Shown: in pieces, positions 23,839-36,600 of the stretch
How positions within the stretch are numbered: the stretch's first letter is position 1
Layout of the letters: each line of letters opens with the position of its first letter
Source of the DNA: Topomyia yanbarensis
Taxonomy: Eukaryota; Arthropoda; Insecta; Diptera; Culicidae
Direction of reading: 5' to 3'
Length of the DNA: 64,000 bases
NCBI RefSeq assembly: GCF_030247195.1
Contig: NC_080671.1
Span: 106,255,845-106,319,844 of the forward strand
Position numbers and translations under genes: made by a program
The notes under the pieces: model-generated
What the model saw: the letters and a program-made list of their open reading frames with translations, nothing else
The model's database searches: none
What the model was told of the DNA's origin: nothing

Positions 23839-24003
23839 CAACCTGAATGAAATAACAAGATTATAACAAAATGCAATTTTCGTAGTAAGCTTACTCAAAA
23901 TTTAGTCTCGTTACTCGTTAGTAGTTAAAATAACAGCAAATTATAACAAGTAACAGCGCGAGATATAATTCTGAAATGTTTCTGTTATGTATTTCCGATC
24001 GGG
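23839..24003. mobile_element. MITE of the CCCGATC family, copy 1
   Basis: Shares GAATGAAATAACAAGATTATA at the left, TCGTTAGTAGTTAAAATAAC in the middle and TTTCTGTTATGT-TTTC-GATCGGG at the right with copies at 27412-27571 (inverted) and 44369-44525. The left tip is mutated. Confidence 0.7.
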
Positions 24004-24439
24004 ATCCAAACTTTTCGACGCGGGATTTCATCAAAAAACTTTTATGTTTCACAAAATTTCGTCCAGAGGGGCAAGAAACGATCCGGGCTGCAAACGCACA
24101 AGGTGCAGAACTTTCCAAATCGAGACCCGAAAACTCTACACGACGCACAGTGGCACCTCTTCATACAACCCAAGTAGAATTATTTAGAATTAATATATTG
24201 TCTTCGAATTACTAAATTTTCGTACAGACTGAAATACTACACTAACTTAAACCTATTTTCAATTTGAACATTTCTCTACTTAAGTTAAAGTCAAAATGAT
24301 GAAAAACGCTATTGAAGAGCTGACAGCAAACATCTACCGGGTTATTCTGGCCGTACTGCGTGCGATGAGTAGAGCGCCGTAAGCAATAAGCATTATAACG
24401 TAGCACCAGTCTATTTGCAACCATCAAGCACATCGGTCA

Positions 24440-25690
24440 CGATACTCAGTGTGCTCCTGCTTCTATCCGCGCCAGTGCAAAGCGAACGAAAAAAACAGTT
24501 ATTTGTATGCATTGCCTGAAGAACAAAGGATCCCGTTAATTTTATTCTTGCGTGACCTATCATGATGACTGAGTCTCATCAACAAAACGTGATTATTCGG
24601 CCTAGCACAGTGGCCATTGACTTCAGGTCTTTTCGCATAAGATCAAGTATTCGTGATGTGGAACATCTGCTGAAGGTGAAAATGCAGCTTCGGTTTTCGG
24701 AAGTCACCTCCATACAGCTTGAGCACGTCAGGCATGCGGTGCTGATAACCTTCAACAAAATTCGCCCAGGCGAAAAGATTCAGTTTGCAGAACAACTTAA
24801 ACAACGTGCTTGTTTGTGACAACGCTGAAATCAAGATCCCTATATACATGGATAATGGGAATATTGAAGTTAAATTACATGATTTATCTCCACTTACTTG
24901 CAAAGTGGCAATCGAAAGATTCATGTCGAATTTCAGAACAGTGGAATCTATTGCGGAGGACACATGGAAAAACTACTTCCCAAGTATTTCAAATAGTGGC
25001 TTTGTGGTGAGAATGCGGGTAGACCAACCCATTCCCTCCTACCTTACCCTGCAGTACAACACAGAAGGGGGTGATACCATTACCCAGCGAACTCTTTGTA
25101 CATATCAAGGACAAACTAATACGTGCCAGTTCTGTGAACAAACGGCACACTACGGACAATCCTGCCCAGAAACCGCCGAGGAAAGCTCACCTGCAGAAAG
25201 AAATGCCAACACCGAAGCTCCAATATCTTCACCCGAACCGCAAACGGTTGCCAAATTTGTGGCTGCTGTTCAAGTAATAATGACAACTGTAAAAGCTGCG
25301 TCAAGTACTTCAAACTTAACAAATAATACCACCAGTGAAGAAACTACCACCAAGGATGGAGTGTTCACATTCGTGACCAGCAAGGGCAAGAAGCCAGGAA
25401 GAACATCTGATCGCGAGTGTCAAGGTAGTAATCAAGATGCTGATACGGGCGTAAACGACAACGAGAGAGACATGGATAACCCCGAAATTGGCGAGAGAAG
25501 GAACATCTTCCCGACGCGAAAAAAGATCTCCGCTCGCAATACCAAGTTAGGCGCACGGGATCTTACAGGTTAAAAATAAAATTTATTGTTATTTTTTATT
25601 TTTTGCATATCGTAAATATATAAAAGACCCATGGCTCCTCTAAGCTAACGCATTGAGCCGTGTCAAATAAACGAATTAAAAAAAAAATAA
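24440..25690 (+). mobile_element. ORF1-only LINE-derived retroelement
   Basis: A leader (24440-24561) is followed by a single gag-like ORF1, then directly by a short 3' UTR with GCATTGAGCCGTGTCAAATA and an A-tail (25678-25689). No endonuclease or RT sequence lies between. The ORF1 type and 3' end resemble R1/LOA-group LINEs. Either a deletion derivative or a half-LINE that borrows RT in trans. Confidence 0.7.
24562..25573 (+). pseudogene. LINE ORF1 nucleic-acid-binding protein
   Basis: Two overlapping frames, 24562-24819 and 24785-25573, are one protein interrupted by a frameshift near 24786-24800. Features: an N-terminal RRM-like region (IKIPIYMDNGNIEVKLHDLS), RVDQPIPSYLTLQYNT, and a single cysteine knuckle CQFCEQTAHYGQSC near residue 115 of the second frame, then a Ser/Thr-rich, basic tail ending LGARDLTG. 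Presumed role: chaperone/RNA binding for the retroelement particle. Confidence 0.7.
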
Positions 25691-25739
25691 CGTAGCCTAA
25701 TATCTGCTTTAGATCCACATATAAAACTGTTTTAAAAAC

Positions 25740-26550
25740 CGTGAAGCCATAAATACTGATATAATGCTGGTATAATGCCAGAAAAGGCGAAATATAGTGC
25801 TATTACTGTGCAGAGATTGACAGCTCGCTTCTGCAGTACTAATGCTATGATATAGCACCAGCGCACAAATGTCAAATTTGAAAGCCTTATATTGGCACTA
25901 CTAATGCTATTAAAAAGCTTCAGTTGGCTGTCATTGTCCGCCATGGTTTTAAAACCATTTCTCATGTTTCCTTTCGGTATGATGCGCAAAAAGGAAAAAT
26001 TTTAAAATAAAATGTTCTGTTTAAAAGCGTAATTGACTCTCCTCTACTGCATTGTAATGGGTTTTCGTTCTCACATGATATGAATATGTTACGAAAATTA
26101 CCTTTAGTAAGTCTCGAACTGAGGTACCTTGCCTCGTTCTTCACGGTAAGTGCGCTGCGTTTGCTGCTTGGACTATATTGCATATGTTCGATTGAAATGA
26201 AATATGCCGAATATAATCTTCAAGAAGAGTTACAGAACGAATAAACCCACAGCATTACAATAGCTTTATATCGGCTTTCTATTTGCTCTATAATGGCACT
26301 AAATGCACATATGAAGCTTACATGCTTTAAAGATCCTTGAAGCATGTACGCGTTATATCAGCTTTATATACGCATATAGAGCAATCGATAATGCTATATG
26401 TCGGCTGTGCAGTTATGCATTATTGATGCTAACATGGAGCTTTTTTGCGTTGTTAATGCTGTAATGGTGTTTCAATGCGACATTAGTGCAAATGTATAGT
26501 TAATATAGTGCAATGGCTTACTTGGGAAAGGCGTTGGTTGTTAAAGGATT
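25740..26550. repeat. Diverged repeat rich in TAATGCTAT motifs
   Basis: The phrases ATAATGCT, ATAGTGC, CTATAATGGCACTA and TAATGCTAT recur irregularly on both strands. At 26110-26160 the minus strand shows a tRNA-B-box-like CAGTTCGAGAC. I could not define ends. Confidence 0.4.
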
Positions 26551-27235
26551 AATATACACGTTAATAGTAGTAGCCAATCACATTGGATAACAAAAATGGA
26601 TGACAAAACTAGTAAAAATCACTAATTTTTCAGTAGTATGAAGTTGTTTAGGCAACCAATTTGTAAGAAGATATATGAGCTACAGGGCGTCTCCACATGG
26701 GTGTTTTCAAATCCATAGATATAGCAACTTCGGCGCAAAAATGCGCGCCATCACGCCTATATATCTTAAAACAATACTCAATTTTGAGTCAGACTCATGA
26801 TAAGTGACCCATGGGAGACCATCTCAAAAATTGTGAGACGTAGAAAGATAAATTTCTGATATGACATTGAATTTCTCAATGGATTTTTCTTGACTCAGAA
26901 CAAACGTAAAATATATCTGCACAAAAAGATCACATCTATAGTTTGGCATATTCATTCTTTTTTCCAAAGAACTTAAAACTACTACAATCGGCCATGTAGT
27001 TCTTGAGATATCGCTATTTGAACTTCGACGGTACGAACAATTTTCATGAATTAAATGGAAGAGAAATCCTCGACATCACTTGCTTCAACGACATGTTAAA
27101 AATTAATTTTTCATCCAATTATCATAAAATTTTGAGATAATTTTCTTCAAACTGAGAGAAAAATAAAATAAATATTTACAAAAGAATTACAAGACATTGA
27201 TTTTTGTGGTTTTGTCACTCGTCGAGCCACTGTGC
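26551..27235. other. Intergenic, no gene seen
   Basis: AT-rich; no supported feature. Confidence 0.4.
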
Positions 27236-27239
27236 GACG

Positions 27240-27960
27240 CGGCTAACGAAATACCGGTGCTGCGTCATTGATGATGGAAACTACATCAAAGCGGAATTCT
27301 AGCAGTAGTCGGAATAGAAATATTTCACGAGACAAGTTTGATGTGGATGATCGTTTCAAAGTACCTGATTTGGCAGGCCATATGCACTTGTGGCAAACAT
27401 AATGAACCAACGCGATTAGAAACACATAACAGAAATATTTCAAAACTTTATCTCGAATTGTTACTTGTTATAAATTTGTGTTATTTTAACTACTAACGAG
27501 ACCTAATTTATAACACAATGTGTTACAGAAAATGCGTTCTGTTATAAACTTGTTACTTCATTCCGATCGGGAATCGTGCCCAAAGGCACCATGAACAGTG
27601 AGATTTACAAAAATGAGACCCTCCAAAAACGTATTTTGCCATTTTTGAGACAGCACGATCAAAACCCGTTCTTTTGGCCTATTCCAAAACCGCATAGGAG
27701 TGGTATGCGGGAAATTCTGTGGATTTTGTACCGAATGACATGAACCCACAGAACTGTCCTGAACTCCGTCCGATCGAAACCTATTGGGCCATGATGAATC
27801 GCGAACTTCGGAAGACCAAAGGAGTAGCGAAGGACGAAAAGCAAATGATCAGGAAGAGAAGAAATTGAGAAAAAAAACATACCGAAAACGAATGTACAGG
27901 CTCTGTATGTAAGCTGTACTAGACGTTTGTAAGCTGAAATAAAATTTGGGTGTCAATTCG
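27240..27960 (+). pseudogene. Dead mariner-type transposase, split by a MITE
   Basis: Left part (27270-27405) reads VIDDGNYIKAEF, the first catalytic Asp region, with stops after it. Right part (27590-27868) reads SEIYKNETLQKRILPFL and, after a frameshift, DFVPNDMNPQNCPELRPIE then TYWAMMNRELRKTKGV. This NCPELRPIE-Y-WA block is the third catalytic region of Tc1/mariner-group transposases. The MITE at 27412-27571 lies between the two parts. No terminal inverted repeats are visible, so only a fossil remains. Confidence 0.72.
27412..27571. mobile_element. MITE of the CCCGATC family, copy 2 (inverted)
   Basis: Inverse of the 44369 copy: ATTAGAAACACATAACAGAAAT at the left and ACTTCATTCCGATCGGG at the right. 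It interrupts the mariner transposase, so it is the younger insertion. Confidence 0.75.
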
Positions 27961-28289
27961 ATAACTATATAGCCGATTTACCAATCAATCTAAAGTATCA
28001 CAAAAATTCGACTCATCTTTAGAGAAGCGCTTAACGTCCAGTATGAATCAAACCAAATATGCATATAAAAGGTCTTGAGCAGGGTTGTTAATCGATAATT
28101 AATCGTCATCGTCGATAACGTTAACCACCCGTCAACGTCATCGGAAACTCCGTTAACGATAATGTATCGTCGGATTCATCGTCATCGTCGATAATTCATC
28201 GGTGGTTATCGCGATACATTTTGCGTTACTTTCCCGTTTATTGGAGTTGAAGTTGATACGGTTAACTTTCAATTGTTTAGAAACTATTA

Positions 28290-28705
28290 AAGGACATGTT
28301 GTTGGCAGTTGAAAATCAATAGTATTGGACATTTTCTATGCACAGGGGGGTTCGACGATGTGTCAATATGGAATTTTTGTCAACTTTTCTGGAGTGTTTT
28401 ATATTGAAGGGAAAGTTATTAGCAGTTGAAAATCAATAGTTTTGGACATTTTCAATACACAGGGGGTTCGACGATGTGTCAAAATGGATTTTTTCAATTT
28501 TTAGGGAAAGTTTATTATATTGAAGAAGTTATTAATAAGTTAAAATCAATAGTTTTGGACATGTACCGTCGGTGCGTCTAAATAAATTTTTTTTCAACTT
28601 TTCGCGAACTTTTTATATTGAAGGGTAGGTTGTTGGCAGTTGAAAATGGATAGTTTTGGACATTTTCAATTCACAGGAGAATCCACCAGTGCACAGTGTT
28701 TCCAA
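28290..28705 (+). repeat. Tandem units in left arm of hAT foldback
   Basis: Four copies of a ~110-120-bp unit marked by GTTGGCAGTTGAAAATCAAT, GGACATTTT and TCGACGATGTGTCAA. Confidence 0.8.
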
Positions 28706-30964
28706 AATGGCAAAAAGGTGAAAGAAGTTCTTTGAACCACGAAAAACATTTTTTAGCTATAGTGTCTTCAGCAAAGTTTATTTATATTTTTTGCATTTAA
28801 AAAGTATTAGTTAGGTGATTAATCCCTCTAAAGCTGAGAAGCAAGTTTTTGTTTGGTCATTTAAATGAAAATTAAAAAAACCTTTTTTTGACAAAGTTGT
28901 TGAGAATATCTTTAGTATTAATTTCGCTGAAGAGACTATGTGTCTATCTGTCGATTTAATTATACGTTTGTGAAGATTTCTTTGATATACCCCACAAAAT
29001 TGCTTATTTCAAAATACTTTTCCTGGTAATTTTGTAGAATTTCAAAATGTTCCAAGATTTCGTTCAACAAAGAAAGTACAGAATTTTTGTAATGTTAGTT
29101 TATTTGTATCTCTTACAACTTAGAAGTTATCGAATGATTTAGTGTCCAAAAAGCAATGTTTTGGTATGGAAGCCACAAATTTCCGCAGGTATAGCTTTAC
29201 CAAGACGAATCTGCAAAACAAACACTATATATATACTGCAAAATATACAAAAATAATACTACTGTACTGTACTCCTAAGCGAAATTTTTACTAAATAATA
29301 AGAACGGGTTATGAGGCTTTGTCGATTATTAAAGAAGATTATTTTAACCACTGCGGTTTATTAAAAAGAAAGGAAAAAAATGTATTCGTCTTGGTGTTTG
29401 CGTTTCGACATCGTCTTTTCAAAACCAGAAAAAATATGTGCACATTTTGTCAATGTCAATTCACCAAGGGGCTGATAAAAACGGGTCTTCACTGTATTCA
29501 AAAACGACTAAAACTCTACTATGAGGTCGTTCATAAATTACACTACATATTTGAGGGTAAAAGAAGGAAGCATAAAGCATCTTGTTACATAGTGGAGAGA
29601 AGAAACGGAGGAGGGGGCTAAAAGCATCCCAACTAGAAAAAAATATGCATTGGATATATGTATATTCTCTTTTATAAAATTCAAAATCTTCTAGTTTAAA
29701 TTAAAATTATAATAAAATCTATTAATCACCACACCACTTAAATGTGTAGTATAATTTGTGAATGGCCTAATAATAGTGGTTTAGTAGTTTTTTCAATATA
29801 TGTCTTTGCGTGATTAAAATTACTAATTACACAATAGCTCAAAATTTGTTTTCTTCATGGTCAAAACAATTTTGATCACCTTTTTGTCGTGCTGTGCACC
29901 TGGGACTCTTCTGTGCACCAACTTACTCGAAAAATTAAAAAATGAAAGGGTTGTGTACAGGACACGACCACGGTGACATTAAAAATGTAGCTTTTTTCAA
30001 GAGCGTGCAAATGAATTTTATCTATCACACATATCGACTCACGCTCTTGTTCACTCGCCTGTTTTCATATGTTACAATTTGCTATATACCCTCCCCGTCA
30101 AAACATAATTTATTGAAGGTCTTTTAACGGTAATCTATTAATTAATCAAGTATCTCACTAGGTGATTGGCATTATTTGGCTGATCCATCTAGTAAAAATA
30201 GGCTGGTCTGTCCAGAAAATATATTCAAAAGAAAAGTTCCATATTGAGAGCTGTGATGAGGAAGCCCACGCCCGCCAACGGAAATATACAGATTCTCCAT
30301 GAAATATGAAATTTCATTTTTCATTTAAATTTTCAATAATGTACTAATGAGCTTAAGTAAACAATCTTAAGATTAAGTAGTCCTTGATCGATTAGTGATT
30401 GAACAAATGAAATTATTTGATAAATTACATTGTTATACAACGTTCGCACTGCCAGTTAAAACGGGTTTTTATGCTATCTTGGTGACATTTTTCTTGTTGC
30501 TAATTATTAAAACGTGTTATAACTCTGTAGTGTAAACATTGTATAATTAAACCAATTCTGCAGCGTTTTATGTTATATAGGCGTTTTATGTGGTAATAGG
30601 ACTGACATAATTTATCTTCAGTACAGCGGTTTGTTTCATAATTTAAAACAGATTTATTTTAAAATTAAAATTGTATACCCAACCGTTCTCTTTGTTGTAT
30701 ACTTTAAAACGCAATTAGAACTGTGTTTTAAATACATAGGGTAGGACAGATATTCTGACTGGATAAACTGGGAAAACAATTTTAAGTCCAGTAACGCTTA
30801 AGACATGGCTTGAATTTGAATCGAAAAAGAACACCCGCTTAAACTGCTGCTGGGACGGTAAGTTCTGTTTTAAAATTTTCCGTTGTGTGCAGTACGAAAC
30901 AAAAGTGTTTGAAATTAGAAAACAAAAAGTTCTGCTGGGAATGTGATTGTTTCCGATGCAATTA

Positions 30965-31082
30965 CACTCAGATTTTTCACGCAGGGGATACAGGCCGTGT
31001 AAATGAAAACCGCGTAAAATTTAAAAAAACGCGTTAATGAAAACCGCGTAAATTTCAAAATCCGCGTAAAAAAACCTGAGTG
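30965..31082. mobile_element. 118-bp mariner-like MITE inside the hAT element
   Basis: Left CACTCAGATTTTTCACGC, right GCGTAAAAAAACCTGAGTG, flanked by TA on both sides. The interior repeats AAAACCGCGTAAA. The TA target fits the Tc1/mariner group. Confidence 0.72.
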
Positions 31083-31189
31083 TACTCTCCTATATAAAAT
31101 ACTACGCTGCTGAACAGTGCAATAACTACAGAAGCACGTTGTCAGATGCCTTACTCATAAAAAACATATAACCGAAATATGAAAACCAA

Positions 31190-31700
31190 TAGGCTCTTTA
31201 CCCTACGCAGCTACAAAGCGCCGTAAACATGGATTAACAAGTTACAACGCACACGCATGCATAAAAATAAATATATTTTTTCAAACGCAACACTCTTAAG
31301 CAGCACACACCGTATTGAATTAAATCCAAACCACCCCACCCACCCACTTTGCAAATCATTCTGTGACACCGTGCTGGTACCCGAAAAATCCGCACACGGC
31401 CACCGCTGCCGAAAATGCATAGCGTCTACCGCTTATTGTAGTGCCCAGACGCTGCAGCCATGATCTTACCCGTTCGACATAAGAACAAAAACTGATTCAA
31501 ACGGGTACGCGTCACCTCTATTTATAAACTAACCGTATATGGTTTAGTCACTTAGGTGCGAGTGTGTGCGAATGCCAACGTTGCCGAAAATCGATAGCGC
31601 TTATTGCATCGCCCGGAGACGATGTTGCTCATATGGGATAAGAGCAACAACTGATTTAAACGGACATGCGTTGCTTCTATTTATGACTTTTCGTTTGTGA
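31190..31700. repeat. Two diverged direct copies of a ~190-200-bp unit
   Basis: Both copies contain TGCCGAAAAT(G/C), TAGCG, GCTTATTG, AACAACTGATT or similar, AAACGG and CTCTATTTAT in the same order (31400-31525 and 31590-31690). Confidence 0.5.
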
Positions 31701-31984
31701 TTGAGCCACTAACCTACCCTCTAATGACGGCTGTGTCTGAGAAATCTGCATCACGAATGGTAATTTCCCCGTTTTTCGTGAACTTTTTAATTTTACCAAT
31801 TTTTAAAAGTCTACTTTTATTGGGGAGACATTAAATTATTACCAATATTTAAGTTAGGTGTTTCTGAATCGGTTGGTGTATGAATGATTAAAATCCATCT
31901 AGTAATATCGGAGTTATAAGCGTGCAAACCTTACATAGTTTCGTTACATGGGAGATAGTTTAGATTTTAGAATGACACCTAGCC

Positions 31985-32225
31985 CCAGATAGTGGAGTAA
32001 GACATTTTTAATGTCAAAAATTCCATTTTGACACATCGTCGGACTCTTCTGCGTATTTAAAATGTCCAAAATTATTGATTTTCAACTGCCAACAACTTTC
32101 CCTTCAGTATAATACACTTTCCCGAAAAGTTGAAAAAAAAATTCTCTTTGACGCATCGTCGGACTCCGCTGTGCATAGAAAATGTCCAAAACTATTGATT
32201 TTCAGCTGCCAACAACATGCTTTTC
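31985..32225 (-). repeat. Tandem units in right arm of hAT foldback
   Basis: Two copies of the same unit in inverted orientation, marked by GACGCATCGTCGGACTC or similar and ATTGATTTTCA-CTGCCAACAAC. Confidence 0.8.
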
Positions 32226-32486
32226 AATAGGTATTTATTTCTAAACAACTGAAAGTTAACCGCATCAACTTCAACTCCAATAAACGGGAAAGTAACGCAA
32301 AATGTATCGCGATAACCGATGAACCGACGATGACGATGAATACGACGATACAATTATCGACGATGACGATGAAGGCGACGATACATTATCGTTAACGGAG
32401 TTTTCGATAACGATACATTATCGTTAACGAGTAACGCTGATAAATTATCGCGAAAAATGTATCGTATTAACAACCCTGGTCTTGAG

Positions 32487-32990
32487 TAACAGGTTGATAT
32501 CGTCGACGGACATAAAAAGCATCTAACTCATAGATACCATGCGACCGTACCTGAAGTGGCTAAAATCAAGTTTGAACAAACTCTAATTCGTATTATCATT
32601 GTGGACTTGGAATGTGCAAACATGACCCAAAACCTATATACGAAAATGACATAATTACAGCATTACATTAAGATAATCCATAACAAATCCAACAGCGTGC
32701 TGCTCCCAACCATTATCCACTCATGAATCATGATATGGCATCATTTTCCATTAATTCAATTTATGACACGACCAACTAACCTACTGACCATCAGCCTGAA
32801 GAGTATAATTTAGCGCCAGTAATGCCCCTAACGAACCGCAGCGCATATTTCACCCCTTAATCCACCATTTGTCATTCATCCATCAATAAAAGACAGAACG
32901 AGCGAATTAATTTTGAACCAAGAACAAACAAAAAACCAACTTCTCTCATAAATCTTTAATTACAGTTTCAATGGCCTTGTTCTCCTAGCA
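32487..32990. other. Upstream region of the CO2-receptor gene
   Basis: AT-rich DNA between the hAT element and the putative promoter. No open frame or repeat with defined ends. Upstream regulatory sequence of the receptor gene is expected here, but I see no motif I would name. Confidence 0.4.
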
Positions 32991-32997
32991 GCTCTAG

Positions 32998-33005
32998 TAT
33001 AAAAG
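32998..33005 (+). promoter_or_regulatory. Candidate TATA box of Gr1
   Basis: TATAAAAG lies 478 bp upstream of the start codon. No strong initiator is seen 25-35 bp downstream, so this is a candidate only. Confidence 0.3.
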
Positions 33006-33482
33006 TATGCCCATGACGGTAGCGTTTTTGCTAAGTTTCCTATCCACGCTCTGTGTCGCATCAGAAATTATACTACAACCTACATAGCAAACATTACGAC
33101 TACGATTGAACAAACGATAGTGGGTGCACTGAGTCTACTATATAGTTATGTTCTAACGAATGCGAACCTATTGCTAGTCCTACTGCACAATACTGTACCG
33201 GTTGCACCAGATCGAACAAATAAACAAACTCAGCGGCAAATTATATCAATATCCAATAAGCAACCCGATGCCAGTGCAGATACGGAGGAAGCGCGAAAAG
33301 TACATTAAAATCATAAATACTGGGTGCTGAAATCGAGAGATAAACTCTTCTGCATAGGAAAAGGGCAGCAAAGACCAACCGACGGACCAACCGACAAGAA
33401 ATATTGGATATTGTCTAACCCGTGGATAGTGTAAATTAATCACAAACTCTCAACAAAATATCAGATCATATCGCACACCGAA

Positions 33483-33606
33483 ATGATTCACAGCCAGATG
33501 GAAGCTTCCCCCTATCGGATGCGGGAGCAGATTTTCAACCCGAATCAGCGCCAACAGCTGGAAGATAATCGCCGAATTAAAGAACAGCTGGAACAGTTGC
33601 AGAAAG
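33483..33606 (+). CDS. Gr1: Gr1 exon 1
   Basis: Codes for residues 1-41 ([10 protein letters not shown] through LEQLQK) plus one base. Donor AAAG/GTATAT. The start has a purine (G) at -3. Confidence 0.9.
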
Positions 33607-36600
33607 GTATATAAATTAATTACTTCTGGTCTGAGCTTGTTGGCGTATAATTTGCTAATTAGTAGAAATGCGTTTCGAAGTGAACGCATGGTGATTTATA
33701 TAGCGATTGTATTATGAGAACTTCAGAGTTTTGCAACATTTACTGTAGCAGCAGGCAATCGCTCAATTAAAATCAAACAGCCACTAACATATTCTTTTTA
33801 GGTTTTCGTAAATAATTATTGTTCCAATAAAATTTGGAATATTCAAATATTCATTTTTAAGACTTCATTCCAAATATAATAGTAGGTTCTTACCAACAAT
33901 GTTGGCTACAGGTATTGCATTTATCACTCATATGAATAAATGCATCCGGATAATTTGCTACTGCGACAATAACAACTCACATTTTCACACGAAAAGTTAT
34001 TGGCAGTCGCACAACTTCTCCGGATAAATACAACGTGTTACTTTTCCGGATAAATAAAACCGCCGGAGAATGAGCGAATGACTTTATCACGGTATCCTTT
34101 TTGCGCTCGCTGCCTTGTTGTCGCTATTCCAAAACACGAAACAAAACAGGTCGATCGTACTTCTTTGCCGCCTTTCTTTGAAATAAAAAGTATATTTCGA
34201 CGCTTTTATCGATTTCCACGAAATTAAAATATTTCCTTTTCCGGTGAGAAGGAAAAAATCAAAAAAAAATTTATCCGGAAAATTATTCTCACGCTATTTG
34301 TGGAATCGGAGAATTTCGCGAAAAGTTGGACATCGGATAAGCTTCTTCTCGCGTGAGTGAGAGAGAATTACAATGCCTGGTTGGCTATCAAAAAAACTTG
34401 TTTTAATCCAATTAGTGGTGCAATTATGTCTTTCTAATTGATACAAGATACAATTACCCCCCCCCCCCCCTTTGGACTGATTGGATTGATGGATTTACAA
34501 ACAGCTTAATGTATCAATTAATAATAATTTAATTTCGTAAATCTCCATTTAATGTGTCAACTAGGAAAATAGCCGTCCAAATTATATTGTAGATAATTGT
34601 AACTTTTCATATCGATCTCTAACAAAAGGTTGCTTTAAGATCTTGATTGCAACACTTCTCGATAGTGGGGCATCGAGGAAGCCAGGAGGGCCTATTTGGC
34701 AATTTATATGTTACTTTTTCCTACTCTCACTCGCCCAATCCAAAGATCAGCCTTTAGTTTGTGTTTGTAGTATTTCTATGGTGTTTGTAGTACTAATATA
34801 TATTTTTCATGTACTGTATGTTTTTGCCTTTCCCGTCTTTCATTTCAATTATTTTTTGCCGTTCTGTTCTTAATTGTCACAATACCTAGTGTCTTTCACT
34901 AATATATTTTAGTATACGCGTCGCACGTCTATGTAACTTTAACTGAATGTATGTCCAACTATTGTGTTGTTTCTTTCATTGCTGTTTCTTTCTCGGCGTC
35001 ACTCAAAAGTCCCATGGGATTATGCAAACGAACAAACGGTTTTAGAAACGCATTAGTACACGCGAATTTACAAACGTGCTAGCAAACGAGACATACAAAC
35101 GCCTACGCGACAGAAAGAACGCGTACAGTAACATACATGCGCTCGAACGTTTCGCGATAAAACAAATCCGGTCGTGAACGTGATCAATCACACACGAAAC
35201 CCTCCCGACGGTTAAGTCAACGCGTTAGCACTTACGAATTTATAAACGCGGTCTCAAGCGCCAAAGTACAAACGCCCGCTCCCACGAAATCATGAATCGT
35301 ACTCGCCCGGGAGCTCTCACTCTAAAATACGAAACTTATATACACTAGATAACAAGTTTTAGGGCGCCATAAATGGAATTTTCCAGTGAGAACGGGGACC
35401 TCACTTTCTCAGAACCCCAACCCGTGCGAATATTCAAAAGCGCACCCGAATATGCAAACAATTACACGATTTTATAAACGAAACATGCGAAGTTATTCGC
35501 ACGCAAGCATCCGCGGCATAAAAACATTCATGCGATCGAGCACGTTAACCTTAAATCACTTGTATCCTTCGCGATAATACAAATATGGTCATGCATGTGA
35601 ACATGCAATTGCGATCATCCGCACACACCTACACCCGCGATCTCGCATACATAAAACACTCCGGTGATCAAGTCAATATGTTAGTGCTCACGAATTCATC
35701 AACACTATCTCAAATGCGATTATATCATCACCCGTCCCCACGTGATAAAGAATAGTTCTCGTCTGGAAGATTTCAATCTTGTCTGAAAAAACTCATATAC
35801 AGTAGAAATCTCAGAGTGCCATGGCCGGATAGTGATATGGGGAAACCAGAGGGGGAACAACTTGACAGCTCCTATACAAATCGTTGAATCGTTTTTTTGG
35901 GTCTGTGGGTCTAAAATGGCGGATTAATCTTTATTCAAGAGCAATATCTAAAAAAAGCGTAATGTAATCCTTAACTTGTTTGTATTTATATTAAATTATT
36001 AAGCTGTTTTGAAATGATCATCTTGATTACCTCTTCTGAATGTAAATAAAGAAAACAAGTTCGTGAAAGGCGTCACGAAATTATTAAGCCTTAGCTGAAT
36101 TTCAAGGGCATAGGTTGTTGAGGAATAGGGCGTAGTGAGGGGGGGGGGGGGCACCATAAAGAAATTCGAACTCAAATAACTGAAATATTGTCGAGTTTGA
36201 ATATTTAGATGAATTATTTTAAAACATTTGTACAATGTTCTATGCATAATAGTAACGAAGAAAGGAACTATGCTATATCCCTCTGCCTTGACTTAGAGCA
36301 ATTAGGCAATCCACTACGACGTTTGTTTGACAATTCAGCGAGGGGTTTTGTCAACAAGCTTAATCCTGCGAACAGAAAAATTCCGCCCGACTACCATACT
36401 TCGTTAGCCCGATGTTGGATCGAATCGACGATTTTGTCGGACGTCGCATCCATCCGAGTTACGTCAGAAGAAATAATCAGCTGATCAGAAATGTCTCATG
36501 GATTGCCAAATAGAAGTAAAGTTAGAGACTGAATCAACTGATGTCGAGTTGATATGTCAGAGGTTTGCATTGACTATGTTTCAGTTTATTACGCACCATA

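Larger units (their letters stand above)
28080..32478. mobile_element. hAT-type foldback element, 4.4 kb, non-autonomous
   Basis: Begins CAGGGTTGTTAAT and ends ATTAACAACCCTG, flanked by the identical 8-bp GTCTTGAG (28072-28079 and 32479-32486). CAGGG tips and 8-bp duplication are hAT features. The inverted arms are about 600 bp long: a tip rich in ATCGTCATCGTCGATAA-like short repeats, a unique part (CGTTACTTTCCCGTTTATTG), then ~115-bp tandem units. The interior (28710-31980) has no transposase; its longest frame (29319-29621) is not recognisable. Confidence 0.88.

Noticed and set aside
29319..29621. 100-codon frame inside the hAT element as transposase
   Set aside because: No hAT dimerisation or catalytic motifs; part of it resembles non-coding repeat at 46720-46810.
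35386..35577. 63-codon frame in the satellite
   Set aside because: Not preserved in the other units of the repeat.
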